From Platanthera guangdongensis (taxonomy: Eukaryota > Streptophyta > Magnoliopsida > Asparagales > Orchidaceae): a DNA stretch of 64,000 nucleotides. The notes under the pieces are model-generated. The model had not been told where the DNA came from, did no database searches, and worked only from the letters and a program-made list of their open reading frames with translations. Below are positions 53,973 to 64,000 of the stretch, in pieces (the first letter of the stretch is position 1; each line of letters starts with the position of its first letter). The stretch is from NCBI GenBank assembly GCA_039583875.1, contig CM077159.1:100119707-100183706 (forward strand), in the 5' to 3' direction. The position numbers and the translations under genes were made by a program.

Positions 53973-56775
53973 TTACTTCTTTGGCTTCTTTTGTTGAGGT
54001 TTGTCTTCAGATGTTTGCTCTCCTGTATTCTTGAAAACGATTTCTCTCTTTGGATCTCGAGCTTGAGCTATTGTCATAGTCATGTCAGCTGCCCCAATAA
54101 TATTCAATGAAGTTGCTCTGGGGACAACTGCTTCTGGATGAAGTTTCATATAATCATCAACATTAAATAATTTATTTCCTTTGTCAAACCTTTTCAGCTC
54201 TTCTTTTCTAAACTTTGACATGGCTGATAATCCTGATATATCTTTACCTTCAGCCTTGGCTTTATTTATCAAAGATAATCCAATCAATTCTTGGTATCTA
54301 GCCATTTTTGAGCTGTATTAGCAGTTTCAGGATCTTCAAAAGGGATTGGAGGAGAGAGAGGTCTTTTTGGACTTTCAGCTTTTTGAACTTCAGAACTTTG
54401 TTGCTGCTGCTGATGATGCTGTTTACTTTGACTTCCTGAGGAGGATGGCCTCTGCTGGCTGCTTCCAGAAGATCTCCCTGACTGTCTCTGGTATGTTTGC
54501 ATTGGGGCAGATCTCTGGGAGCTAGAGCCACTAGCACCAGCTGCTGGAGGAGGAGGATCCTTCCTGTATCTGTTCACTGGAGGAGGGGATTATCTCCTGC
54601 TTCTCTTTCTATCTTTCTGCTGGTTTTTGGAGAGCCACATCCATGCAGGCATTCCCTTATATGGAGTTACATTGTGCAGGATGTAGTAAGGGATGTCAGC
54701 ATTGGGATTAGGCTTTGGAGCTGGAGGAGGAGGAGCCTTCCTTTTCTTAGACAACATTCTCTTTTTCTTACTTGCAGCATCTTCATCTGAGTCATCATCA
54801 TCTTCCTCAGACTCAGAAACTTGAGGGATGTCATAAAGAGCATCCAAAGCTTTCAAAGCTTTATCAGAAATAACTGCCTTTTCTGGAGGAGGGGCAGAAG
54901 GTTCGGGAACTGGAATATCAACAATAGAGGAGGAGGGGACTACACAGGAGTCAGAAACAATAGGGACAGAGCTTTCAGCTGCTATCCTGTTTTCTTCTTC
55001 AATGTCAGCCTGAATAAGCTCATCCAAATCTGGCAGGGGAGAGTCATCCATAAGAAAATCTGGTGCTGAAACTGGCACTGGAGTGTCTTCTGGAATGACC
55101 TCTGAACTATAAGCTGAGATGGAAGCTGAAACTGAGAGAGAAAAATTTTCACAGAGTTGCTTAGCAACTGCTGGACTAGCTGGAGAGGTGTAAGGTACAA
55201 TAGCCAAACTTGACTTAGTAAAATCTGCTGGAAAGAATTGCATATGTGCAGTATCAAAAGTACTCAACAAAACAGATAAATTCACTGTGGGATTTAAATA
55301 GAAATCACCAATAGGTTTTATTTTTTCAACTGACTCATCTAAATCAATGTTAGTATCCATAAATTGAATTAACTCAATCATTTCAGAATCAAAATCTGTC
55401 AAAGTTTCTGTATCCTCATCTGAATCTGCATTTGCTGGAGAGGGAACTGCTGTTGTGACTACTGCTACTGCTGCAACTGCATCTGCTGCAACTTCATCAC
55501 TGAGCATCTCCTCCTGCCTGGGTTCAGGAAAACCTGGAGCCAGGCCCCTAAATGAAGAGGGGGAAGCAGATAGGATAGAGATCTAGGCAGATAAGGAATT
55601 GATGGAGGACACAAGAGGTGTAATGGCCTCTTGGATGAGAGATTTTATGATAAGAGTGAGTAGAGAGATGATGGTATATGGATCAAATGGGGAGGGGGAA
55701 GAAGATGGAACAGATGGAGTGGGGGCATCTGGAATGATTATGTCTGAGGGTATGATGTAAGATGGAATGGTGGATAAGTATGGGGGAAGAGGAGACTGAG
55801 GAGGTGAAGGAATGTGAGTGTACTGAGGTGAAGCTGGAGGGGTGGGTGGTTGATTTGCTGGTAGAGGGGAATGTGGAGATGGGATGATGGTGAGGTCTAG
55901 AGGTGGAGATGAAGGAGGGGTAGGCACAAGTGGAGTCTTCTGTGGAGGAAGGAGTGCTGGAAGAGATGGTTGAGATGGAGGGACCTCTTCAGTAGGGAGG
56001 GGAGTGGCCTTTACAGCCCTTGTGCTCTCAGAAGGTGGGATGGAAGAGGAAGAACCCTTGGAGGGTTTGGATATAGCCTCTCCTACCTTCCAAACAGAGC
56101 GCACGTGAGGCGCTTGCTGGCGTTTATGAAGATGGTTGGGGAGACCATACATTTAGCAGCCTTCTCTTGAAGAAAAACTCCCAAAATTCTGCCAAAGCAG
56201 ACTTCCTTCTTGCTATTCTTTTTCCTTATCAATTCAAAGAAGATTGTGCCCCAGTTGACACGTCTCTTATTCACCACGCTGCACATAACCATAAATTGGT
56301 GCCGGGTTACGTAGTCATGCGCTGAGTGCTTTCCCATTAGCACTTTCCCTACAATGTCTACCAGAAATTGGTACGCGGCAGATAGTTGCTTCTTCAGCAG
56401 TTTGTTAGGGTTGCTACCTAAAAAACCCATTAGCTTCAACATATCATTGTATTCCTCAGAATCCATGTCTATATTGTCTTCTCCATTTACTAATACAAAT
56501 ATCTCAGAAAGAATCGCGGGAGAGAGGGAAACAGCAGTATTCCCTATATTGCCGGTCAGAACATCTTCTTCAGAAATTCTAGATGTATAAACCCATTCTC
56601 TTATTTCAATTCCATGTAGTTTAATGCACCTGGTCATGAAATCCTTTAGATTAAGTTCTTCCAGTAATTCCAAGATGTAGAGAAAGATGGGGTCCGAATG
56701 TTGAAAAGAATCGAAGTCCATATCGAACCCAGTATCAAACTTCATCGCTGCTAACGTGCTTGCTGGAATCGCCAT
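53973..56775 (-). pseudogene. Copia G env-like third ORF
   Basis: Between pol and the 3' LTR, as in Sireviruses. ATG at 56775 (MAIPAST). The N-terminal 220 residues are globular (LELLEELNLKDFMTRCIKLH; NPNKLLKKQLSAAYQFLVDI). A frameshift lies near 56120. Then follow a Pro/Ser-rich segment, an acidic stretch with KKKRMLSKKRKAPPPPAPKP, a Gln/Ser-rich segment, and a Lys-rich end. Breaks are stops at 55583 and 54590 and a frameshift near 54300; the remaining pieces are otherwise colinear. No clear signal peptide or membrane helix was seen, so an entry function is not supported. It could be a captured nucleic-acid-binding ORF. A 3' splice site precedes the ATG. Confidence 0.75.
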
Positions 56776-56782
56776 TGATGAC

Positions 56783-56805
56783 CTGCAGGAAAAACATAGA
56801 GAAAA
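56783..56805 (-). promoter_or_regulatory. Candidate 3' splice site before env-like ORF
   Basis: The minus strand has a pyrimidine-rich TTTTTCTCTATGTTTTTCC followed by TGCAG and GTCATCA, then the ATG. The AG is 7 nt upstream of the start codon, as expected for a subgenomic spliced mRNA. Confidence 0.5.
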
Positions 56806-56879
56806 ATGGCGATCAAGTGCAAAAGAACTGAAAGCGCGGGACGAAGGTCGAAGAAAACCTAGATATAAGTTTTCCAGAA

Positions 56880-57170
56880 TATGAATCGACAAACTCCGTT
56901 CCATGAAAAAAGAAAAATTCTTCGAACTGAGGTCGACGAAAAAAATTGTAGACAAATAACTCGTCGATCTCATCCAGAAGAATCGAACACAGTTCGTCGA
57001 ACTCCGTTCGATGAAATGTCTTCTGAAGCAAAGTTCGTCGATCTCCGGTCGATGAAAATTGTTTCCACACACAGAGAATTCGTCGATCTGCGGTCGACGA
57101 GAATCTCTCAAACTTTTCTTAATTCGTCGAACACCGTTCGATGAACTCTGGAAAATTCGTCGAATGTAGA
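56880..57170 (-). repeat. TTCGTCGA/TCGACGAA array between pol and env-like ORF
   Basis: About twelve units such as gttcgtcgaactccgttcga and gcggtcgacgag, the same motif family as in the LTRs of E, G and M. A frame reads through it upstream of the env-like ATG, but it appears to be non-coding intervening sequence. Confidence 0.88.
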
Positions 57171-57185
57171 CAGAAACTAGGTTAA

Positions 57186-58127
57186 CTATTCTCCATTAAT
57201 CATTCCTAGTTGATTTATAAGGAACAGATGGGTTTTCTCATCCAATGGCTTGGTGAAAATGTCTGCTCTCTGTAAATCAATAGGAATATGGATTAAGTTA
57301 ATTTTCTTTTTGTCCACATTATCTCTAATGAAATGATGTCTTATTTCAATATATTTAGTCCTAAAATGGTGAACTGGATTCTGTGCTATAGCAATAACAC
57401 TAATATTATCACAAAATAATGATGAATTATTTAAATTGACACCATAGTCTAAGAGTTGGTTTTGTATCCATAGCATTTGTGAACAGCAACTGCCAGCAGC
57501 CATATATTCTGCTTCTACAGTTGATGTGGGCACAAATGTCTGCTTTTTACAAAACCAGGAGACAAGTCTCATACCTAGGAACTGGCAAGTTCCAGAGGTA
57601 CTCTTCCTGTCCACTCTACATCCAGCATAGTCAGCATCTGAGTATCCAGTTAACTCAAACTCTAACTCTACAGGATACCAGAGTCCTAGACTAGGGCAAC
57701 TCTTTATATATCTCAAAATTCTTTTTAAGAAAATAAGGTGAGATTCTTTAGGGTTCACTTGGAACCTAGCACAAAGGTATGTGGCAAACATTATATCAGG
57801 TCTGCTAGCTGTTAGGTATAATAGGGATCCAACAATTGCCCTATAATTTTTCTGATATACAGGTTTCCCTACTGCATCAGAATCCACAATAGTATTTGTA
57901 GCTATAGGGGTTTTCATCCCTGAAGCATCACCCATCCCAAACTTTTTGATAAGCTCTTTAGCATACTTAGCTTGGGAGAGGAAGATACCATCTGGGAGAT
58001 GCTTCACTTGGAGACCAAGGAAGTATGAAAGCTCACTCATGCTACTCATCTCAAATTTAGAATGCATAAGGTCAGCAAACCTTTTGTACAATTTGGGATC
58101 AGTAGACCAAAAAATGATGTCATCCAC
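57186..58127 (-). pseudogene. Copia G RT palm end and RNase H
   Basis: 313 open codons beginning at DDIIFWSTDPKLYKRFADLM, directly after the catalytic YVDD. FEMSSMSELSYFLGLQV, YRAIVGSLLYLTASRPDIMF and YSDADYAGCRVDRKSTSG (RNase H Asp) follow. EAEYMAAGSCCSQMLWI, LFCDNISVIAIAQNPV and DIFTKPLDEKTHLFLINQLG complete the domain. The natural stop is at 57186. It is in frame with the upstream RT piece and separated by a single TAA at 58254. Confidence 0.96.
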
Positions 58128-58253
58128 ATATATTTGTACTAATAAAATTTGGTCCTTATGATGTCTAGTGAAAAGTGTTTTATTTATGGTTCCTCTTGTA
58201 AATTTATGCTCTAAAAGAAAGCTTGCTAGGGTCTCATACCAAGCTCTTGGAGC

Positions 58254-59519
58254 TTACTTTAAACCATAAAGAGCTTTATGCAATTTAAAAACAAAAGAGG
58301 GTTGAGTTGGAGAGATAAAACCTGGAGGTTGTTCTACATAAACCTCTTCTTGAAGTACTCCATTCAGAAATACACTCTTGACATCCATTTGGTAGACCTT
58401 GAATCTCTTGTGAGCTGCATAGGCAAGAAATATTCTAATGGCCTCTAACCTTGCAACATGGGCAAATGTTTGGTCATAATCAATTCCTTCCTCTTGCCTG
58501 TAGCCTTGAGCAACAAGCCTAGCCTTGTTCCTCACTATGTTGCCTTGAGCATCCAACTTGTTCCTGTAGACCCATTTGGTTCCAATAACTGGGTAGTTAT
58601 GGGGTCTTGGAACCAAATCCCAAACTCTACATCTCTCAAACTGATTTAGTTGCTCTTGCATTGCAATGATCCAGTGGGGATCTTGCTCAGCTTCATGGAT
58701 GGTGAGAGGTTCAATTTGAGAGAGAAAACAGGCATGCATCAAGTCTTGGTTGAGTTGATGCCTTGTCTGTACACCTGCTGAAATATCTCCAATCACTTGA
58801 GATCTGGGGTGATCTCTAAGTGTGATAAGATCAGTTGGTGGAGTTGGTTGAACAACAGCTTCTGTAATTAATTCCTCTTGGGGAATGATACTAGCTGTTG
58901 AGGGAAGTTCAGCCACTTCCTCTGGAATTTCTTCTTCACTTTCTTCAGCAACCTGTGGAGTAGGATGGTTTGATACCTCTTGGGTGAGGTTTAGTCCATC
59001 CATAGACTCACACAGTTGAGGTACCTGCAATAAGCTATTGGTAGAAATCTCTTTCTCCTTATATGACATGTTAGCTTCATCAAAAGATACATGAACAGAT
59101 TCTTCAATTTTAAGATATGATTTATTATACACCCTATAAGCTTTACTGATCATGCAGTATCCCAGAAACACTCCTTCATCAGCTTTAGCTTGAAATTTTG
59201 ATATGTATCTCTTGTCATTATTATGAATGTAACAAATGCAACAAAAAATTTTAAGATAATCTACTTTAGATTTCTTCCCTTTAAGTAATTCATAGGGAGT
59301 CTTGCCCTTCAGCTTATGTATCAAACTTCTATTCAACACATAGTTGGAGGTGTTCACTGCCTCTGCCCAAAAGGATAGGGGAAGGTGAGCATCTGACAAT
59401 AATGTAGTAGCAGATTCAATAAGGGTTCTATTTTTCCTTTCAGCTACCCCATTTTGTTGAGGAGTTCTAGGAGCTGAGAAAGTATGCCTGATCCCTTCAC
59501 TTTGACAGAACTCTTGCAT
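58254..59519 (-). pseudogene. Copia G integrase C-terminal half and RT
   Basis: 421 open codons. It starts in the integrase core ([19 protein letters not shown] with the catalytic Glu). The C-terminal domain follows ([44 protein letters not shown]), then an acidic linker. RT begins at [20 protein letters not shown] with [20 protein letters not shown] and [20 protein letters not shown] (first catalytic Asp). A TAA at 58254, where the family has Gln, ends the frame. The YVDD follows in frame. Confidence 0.96.
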
Positions 59520-60354
59520 AAGAAGAGAATCAAACTCTGTCCCATGATCACTTCTGATCAGGGCAATGTGAGTATTGAACTCACTCTATATGCATTTGAG
59601 AAACTCTGTCAAACACTTAGTTATCAGACTTCTTCCTCAGAAAGAACACCCATGTGAATCTAGAGAAGTCATCTACAACTACTAAAATATAAGATTTCCC
59701 TCCTAAGCTTTGTACTGTAATGGGTCCAAAGAGATCCATGTGTAACAGATACAAAATCCTAGGTGAATCACTCTTATTAAGTGACTTGAAGCTATTTTTG
59801 GTTTGCTTGCCTAATTGACAAGCCCTGCAAAGTCCTTCCTTCTTGTAGGGGCCAGAAGGTAGTTCTCTAACAAGGTTGTCCTTGGATAGCCTAGCAAAGG
59901 TTCTAAGGTTTATATGGCCTAATCTTTTATGCCATACTTCATTAGGTCTACAAATGGAATTGAACAAGCATATATCTACCTTAGTTGAAAGAAAATCTAC
60001 AATATAAATGTTACCTTTCCTTTTATCTATCAACACAGTTGTGTTGTCCTCTGATTTGATTTTGCATAACGATTTGTTGAAAATCACTTGGTAGCCTTCA
60101 TCACACAGTTGACTGATGCTGATTAAGTTGTGCTTCAGTCCTTCCACATAAGCTATTTCCTTGAATGTGACTGAGCCAATCTGGACTGCACCAAATCCTT
60201 TTGTTAGACCAAAGTTTGAATCACCAAATATTACTTTGGGTCCAAGTTTGGCTTTGAAGGATGTGAAATTTTCCTTGTTTCCTGTCATGTGCTTTGAACA
60301 CCCACTATCCAGATACCATTGCTAGTTTGATGTTGGATAGGTCTTCACCTGTAC
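59520..60354 (-). pseudogene. Copia G protease, GAG-pre-integrase and integrase start
   Basis: The protease active site WYLDSGCSKHM lies near 60290-60325, preceded by a TAG. The open frame 60288-59617 then holds KLGPKVIFGDSNFGLTKGFG and LKHNLISISQLCDEGYQV. The pre-integrase zinc region has HKRLGHINLRTF and CRACQLGKQ. The core begins at HMDLFGPITVQSLGGK with the first Asp. Near 59617-59560 a frameshift and two stops interrupt. [11 protein letters not shown] (second Asp) is at about 59540. Confidence 0.94.
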
Positions 60355-60397
60355 CTGCAAGGAAAAACAAAATTCAATTATTCTTGACCCAGGTTAC
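60355..60397 (-). promoter_or_regulatory. Candidate gag-pol micro-intron or frameshift site, copia G
   Basis: On the minus strand AAG|GTAACC begins, with a U-rich TTTTGTTTTTCCTTGCAG end, 43 nt, containing the gag TGA. A second AG|GTGAAG acceptor six bases further on aligns with that of copia E. Either junction joins gag to pol in frame. Confidence 0.4.
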
Positions 60398-60693
60398 CTT
60401 GGGTCCTTTGTTTGGTTGGAATGAAAAACTAGATATAACTGATAAAGCAGGTTGTGATTTATAACCTAAAGGGTGATATCTCCTAGGTGGAATTACCCAA
60501 TCAGTTACTGGATTAAATGTCTTATTAATTGGCTTAGAGTATCTGTAATAGGAATGGTTTAGGTTTGGCCTTTTTGGGTTCGACGAATTGTTGTAAGTTC
60601 GTCGACCAGAGTTCGACGAATAGGGATGAGATCGTCGATCTCTCCTCAGAGAATGACAATAGTCATTTTCTATGCCCCAAGTTCGTCGACCTC
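60384..60693 (-). pseudogene. Copia G gag C-terminal tail
   Basis: About 100 open codons on the minus strand, ending with a TGA at 60384. It matches the Gag tail of copia E: RRDRRSH, SSNSGRRTY and NNSSNPKRP, then DWVIPPRRYHPLGYKSQP and GPKVTWVKN. The Arg-Arg and Ser-Ser-Asn repeats come from TCGACGAA/TTCGTCGA units. Element H cuts the frame at 60693. Confidence 0.85.
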
Positions 60694-61616
60694 TGATGGG
60701 TTAAAACCCGAACATGCAAGTGTACCTGTCGAATTGTAGTATCAAGGTCATATTTAAACACGGGGTTGTCAAGTACTGCTACTCACGCTTGAACTATTAT
60801 CCTACCAGAAGAAAGTGGGTTTTGAGAATTTTTAAAATTAAACTGAAACGAAATTTAAAACGGAACTATGGATTAAAAGATAGCACTTGATCGATGATTC
60901 ACCATGAAAAGAGATAGGAGAAATAAAAATAATATTTTATAATTGCGACTTAACTCGACCGTGACGGATCCGAAAATAAGACAAAATCTCGCTAGAGCAT
61001 TAAGTCTCCTAACTTATAGACGCTTTGATCAAAATCTCTTTACAAATCAAAGGGGCCTAAAGTTGCATTATCGAGATGATCCGCACTATTGGATTTGACT
61101 CCAATCCGGAGGATTTACGTCGTCCTATCTCTAGGATTGCGTGCAACTCCTTCCCTCTTTGAGTGATCTTTCAAATCAATGAGTCTCTCGACTATTATGA
61201 AATGAGATCAAAGGCCTACTACCGTATACCGGAAATACGGAGTCGGCTCGAAATAAATCAAAGAGGGATCGAGCGAAGGTTAGCAAAAATAAAATTACGA
61301 AGTAAAAAAGAATTCCTATCTCAAATCATGGATCCTCATGATCAAATGCTAAAAGAAGATTAGCTACGCATAGTTAAGAAAGAAAGCACGGAAAGATAAA
61401 AGAAATTCATTTTCATTGATATATAAAAACGGAGAAGTACAAAATAATAAAGAGACAAGTTTATGCTACCGAAGAAAAGATTACACTATCAAAAGCAAAG
61501 GTTACACTAATAAAAACTTAACAACATGTAAGAAACATATAAGAAAGCACTCTCTCTTGAACTAGTACTTCACTTGCTCTCCAAAATCCAACTCCTAAAG
61601 CATGAGACCATGGTGC

Positions 61617-61625
61617 CTTTTATAG
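61617..61625 (-). promoter_or_regulatory. TATA box of element H LTR
   Basis: The minus strand reads ATCTATAAAAGGCACC, a consensus TATA box 930 bp into the LTR. Confidence 0.7.
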
Positions 61626-61989
61626 ATGAGGAGGGAAGATTCTAGATGGGAAAAGAATAGGGGGCAAGAGGGGTGGCCGGCCATGTGAAGGGGAGAGGAT
61701 GCATGTATGTGCATTTATGAGGGGAGAGGGAATGGCTATATGCATGCATGTGCATTTTGGAAAATGAAAAAAGAACAAAATAAATAAAAGGTGGGGGATG
61801 GATGGGTTTAAATGAGAATGAGAGAAAGGGAAAGAGTGGTGAATGAGAATTAAATAAGAGAGAAGGGGTGAGTGGGGAGATGCATGAGGAGTAAATGGAA
61901 AGGAAAATAATAAAGGGGAGAGAGTGGGAATGAAAGAAGGGATGCATGAGGGGTGGCCGGCCATGCATGGGCCCCAAATGGGCCAAAGT

Positions 61990-62290
61990 ATGGAGAGAGT
62001 GGGCTGCACTTTGTAGGAGCCGGGCTGCTCTTTGTGGGCTGCATCATGAAGTGGGGAGGAGGCCGACCATGCACTTTGTGGGCTGCTCCAATAAAGAGGG
62101 CTGCATGGGCTGCTCCAAACTTCAAGGGTTGCATGTAGGGGGCTGCATCATGATTTGGGCTGCACCATAAGTGGTCGGGTAGCACCATTGAAGTAAAGGG
62201 TTGCTTGCATGTTGGACTTGAGATCGGGTAGGGCATGAAGGAGGCTTGGGCTCACCAATGAAGGCCGACCAAATGAGAGGGCTGCACCTT
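61990..62290 (-). repeat. gggctgc motif array in LTR H
   Basis: gggctgcatcat, gggctgctcc, gggctgcacc and close variants recur about twelve times in 300 bp, upstream of the TATA box. Confidence 0.8.
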
Positions 62291-62557
62291 GTTTTGCTCC
62301 AACCTACAAAAATAAAATAGAATAGAGTGTTAAGTTTATGTTTCAACAAACATAAAAACTAAGACAAACAACATAATAGAAAATTTTTATAATTAAACCA
62401 AATAGGATGCATAAAAAAAGGAATTAAAACATAACATTCAAAGAAAAAAAATAAAAATTTAAAACATAACAAACTTAAAAATACATGAAAATATAATTAA
62501 TCCTAGGAATATCTATGCTAATTTAACCCAAAAATCGATGACTAAAACTAGTCATCA

Positions 62558-64000
62558 AATTCCCCCATGCTAGAGTATTTGCTTGCCCTCAAGCAAATAA
62601 AACTTAAAGAACTAGGGAAAGAAAACGAAGAAGATTTAGGTTGCATAATTAAGAAAAACAAAACATGAAAAATTAAACTATCCTAATTCCTATGTTAACA
62701 ACTAGTGGGGTGAGAAGTGCACAATAGAAAACTTGAAAGTGGAGACCTAAAAATATCATTAGAACATAAAGAAAATTTACACATTTCTAAATCTTAAAAC
62801 AAGGCATCCAAAATTAATGAAATTAAGAAAAGCAAAAGTAGAAGTTCTAAATAGACGGCGCATTAACGAACTACTAGGTTGCTAGAATAACAATCAACCC
62901 TAAATCACCTCAAGATAACCTCCAAAGCAATCCATCAATGATGGTGGCCATAGGCTTGTCCGTTCACACTCTCTCCACTACGCGAATTTACGTTCTAAAG
63001 ATTAATAGGACTTCTATAGGCGTTAAATCTTGTCTTAGGTAAATGATTAGGAAATGAAAACAAGGATAAACATGAGGGCTTAAACACCAAACCAAGGTTG
63101 AGCTCAAAAATAAAAACATGAAGAGAAATGAGAAATGACAAGTACATCATTTTTCAATTCAAACTAACAAACAAAGGCCATTAACTTTTTTTCTTTTCAT
63201 AAATTGGCCACAAATAAACTTCATTTTTTTTCTTCTTTTTGATTGATTTCACATTTTTTTTTGATAATAATAAATTTTTTCTTCTTTAATAACTTTTTAA
63301 GGAAAGCTCCAAATATAAGCTTTAAACACTCCTTTTCATTTCAAAGATATAACCCTTCACAAAAAAATGATATTTAAGCTCAAAGTTTAGTGTGAAATGG
63401 GAAAGACATTTGGCTTTGGTGAAATGATGAAATGAAAGGTGGAGCTTAAAACAAAGAGACATGAAAAAAAGGCCCAAAAATTGTTTTGCAATGGTAAATA
63501 TTGTTGGTGGGCAAGAAAAGCTCAAACTAGTCAAAGGGTGGCCTAAATCATTTCTAAAGTACGTAAAAACGACGTAAATGTTTCGAGAGTCGCTAGGGAC
63601 AAGTTCTAGACACCAAGAATGACTACCCCACAAATGAAAAAGAGCTAATGTTACCTAGCAATCATTCGTAAGCAACTAACCGAATAAAAAGACATAACTA
63701 CAAATTGCTAACTTATAACGTAGAAATCGGATGCCTATATTTAAGAAAAAGAAACTAGTAAAACTAAGCTATGTAAGAATGATAAATTTAGAAAACCAAT
63801 TCAAAGAAATCTAAATAGAACTAAGGAACCGCACGGGCCTACACATCACTAGAAAAAACATAAAAATAAAGATAGAAAATAATTTTAGATTTTGTTTTTC
63901 AAATATGTTTTAGCAATTTTTTTGGATTTTTGTTTTTTTATAGTTTTTTTCTTCATTTTTTTTGATTTTTGAAAAGGCTAAAATAAAAGCAATACTAAAA
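62558..64000 (-). other. Element H 3' internal non-coding region
   Basis: Very AT-rich (long A and T runs). It contains the PPT at 62558-62566. No pol or gag domain is visible; a 103-codon minus-strand frame at 63322-63633 is not recognised. Long non-coding 3' regions are usual in Tat/Athila elements. Confidence 0.6.

Larger units (their letters stand above)
49955..60693 (-). mobile_element. Copia G: Sirevirus-like copia element with env-like ORF
   Basis: The minus-strand element has its 3' LTR at 49955-53788, PPT, env-like ORF (53973-56775), RNase H, RT, integrase, protease and gag tail up to 60693. It is cut there by element H. LTR termini and protein text match copia E closely. It inserted into E's GAG-pre-integrase domain; the flanking accta (49950-49954) is the expected TSD, whose partner lies outside the window. 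Confidence 0.93.
60694..62557 (-). repeat. Element H 3' LTR
   Basis: 1864 bp with TG...CA ends. It has a TATA box near 61620 and a gggctgc array upstream of it on the minus strand. A short open frame (61163-61363) has no recognised homology. Confidence 0.75.
60694..64000 (-). mobile_element. Element H: gypsy (Tat/Athila-like), 3' part, runs off the window
   Basis: An LTR at 60694-62557 (plus strand TGATGGGTTAAAACCC to TAGTCATCA) is followed by the minus-strand PPT GGGGGAATT. The text before it (TTGAGGGCAAGCAAATACTC then GCATGGGGG) closely resembles the conserved 3' end of plant Tat/Athila gypsy elements. It is inserted in copia G gag. The left TSD is predicted as acctc (60689-60693). No coding domain lies in the visible part. 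Confidence 0.78.

Noticed and set aside
53973..56775. Env-like ORF as a host gene
   Set aside because: It lies between copia pol and the PPT/3' LTR on the same strand, the third-ORF position of Sireviruses.
61163..61363. 66-codon plus-strand frame in LTR H
   Set aside because: No recognised homology, inside an LTR, and antisense to the element.
61620..62236. His/Pro/Ser-rich minus-strand frames in LTR H
   Set aside because: Overlapping in several frames with low-complexity composition; no domain.

Overview
This is a plant nuclear window, probably from a eudicot with a large repeat-rich genome. It is made almost entirely of LTR retrotransposons nested in one another. I found no intact cellular gene, no rRNA or tRNA gene, no CRISPR array and no prokaryotic feature. 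The plant call rests on Ty1/copia and Ty3/gypsy pol domains, primer-binding sites complementary to initiator tRNA-Met (TGGTATCAGA), polypurine tracts, 5-bp target-site duplications (TSDs), TATA boxes in LTRs and a tRNA-derived SINE. I label the elements A to M. Clade names are by resemblance only.

Layout. 1-1230 is a minus-strand LTR-like fragment with a gtccgc/gcggac motif array. Copia A (minus) spans 2010-12593 with TSD gcttc. Its 3' end is split by copia B (minus, 2240-7688), an internally deleted copy, and B's left LTR is split by solo LTR C (2632-4165). About 13200-22941 is a minus-strand gypsy LTR (K) with 159-bp tandem repeats, split by gypsy D (plus, 13961-22707, TSD cgacc). A SINE lies at 23245-23466. 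Copia LTR I (minus, 23971-26864) is split by solo LTR M (24187-25733, TSD tatag) and is followed by I's non-coding 3' internal region to 28210. Gypsy J (plus) starts at 28211 and is cut at 34917 by copia E (plus, Sirevirus-like). E is split by gypsy F (plus, 38669-48663, TSD caagc) and ends at 49954, where copia G (minus, same family as E) begins. G's 3' LTR (49955-53788) is split by solo LTR L (50550-52430). G carries an env-like third ORF and a decayed pol, and is cut at 60693 by H (minus, Tat/Athila-like gypsy), which runs off the window. E, G, H and J are incomplete because their other ends lie outside.

How the genes work together. Each autonomous element would encode Gag (capsid and zinc knuckle), protease, reverse transcriptase/RNase H and integrase, with order IN-RT-RH in copia and RT-RH-IN in gypsy. 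Every coding region is broken. In E, F and G most nonsense codons fit C-to-T (or G-to-A) change, as expected from long-term cytosine methylation.

Two patterns stand out. First, nearly every LTR carries an array of one short, often palindromic motif (GTGTCGACAC; TCGACGAA/TTCGTCGA; ACCGC-GCGGT; a GCGTTGAGTGTG hairpin; GACACGGGCGTGTC), and the same motif recurs in elements of different superfamilies. In E and G the motif is also translated as part of Gag. Second, the Gag stop codon in gypsy F (and in copia E and G) lies inside a short GT-AG interval whose removal would put Gag and Pol in one frame. G's env-like ORF is also preceded by a good 3' splice site. These suggest splicing-controlled Gag, Gag-Pol and Env-like expression, which transcript data could test.
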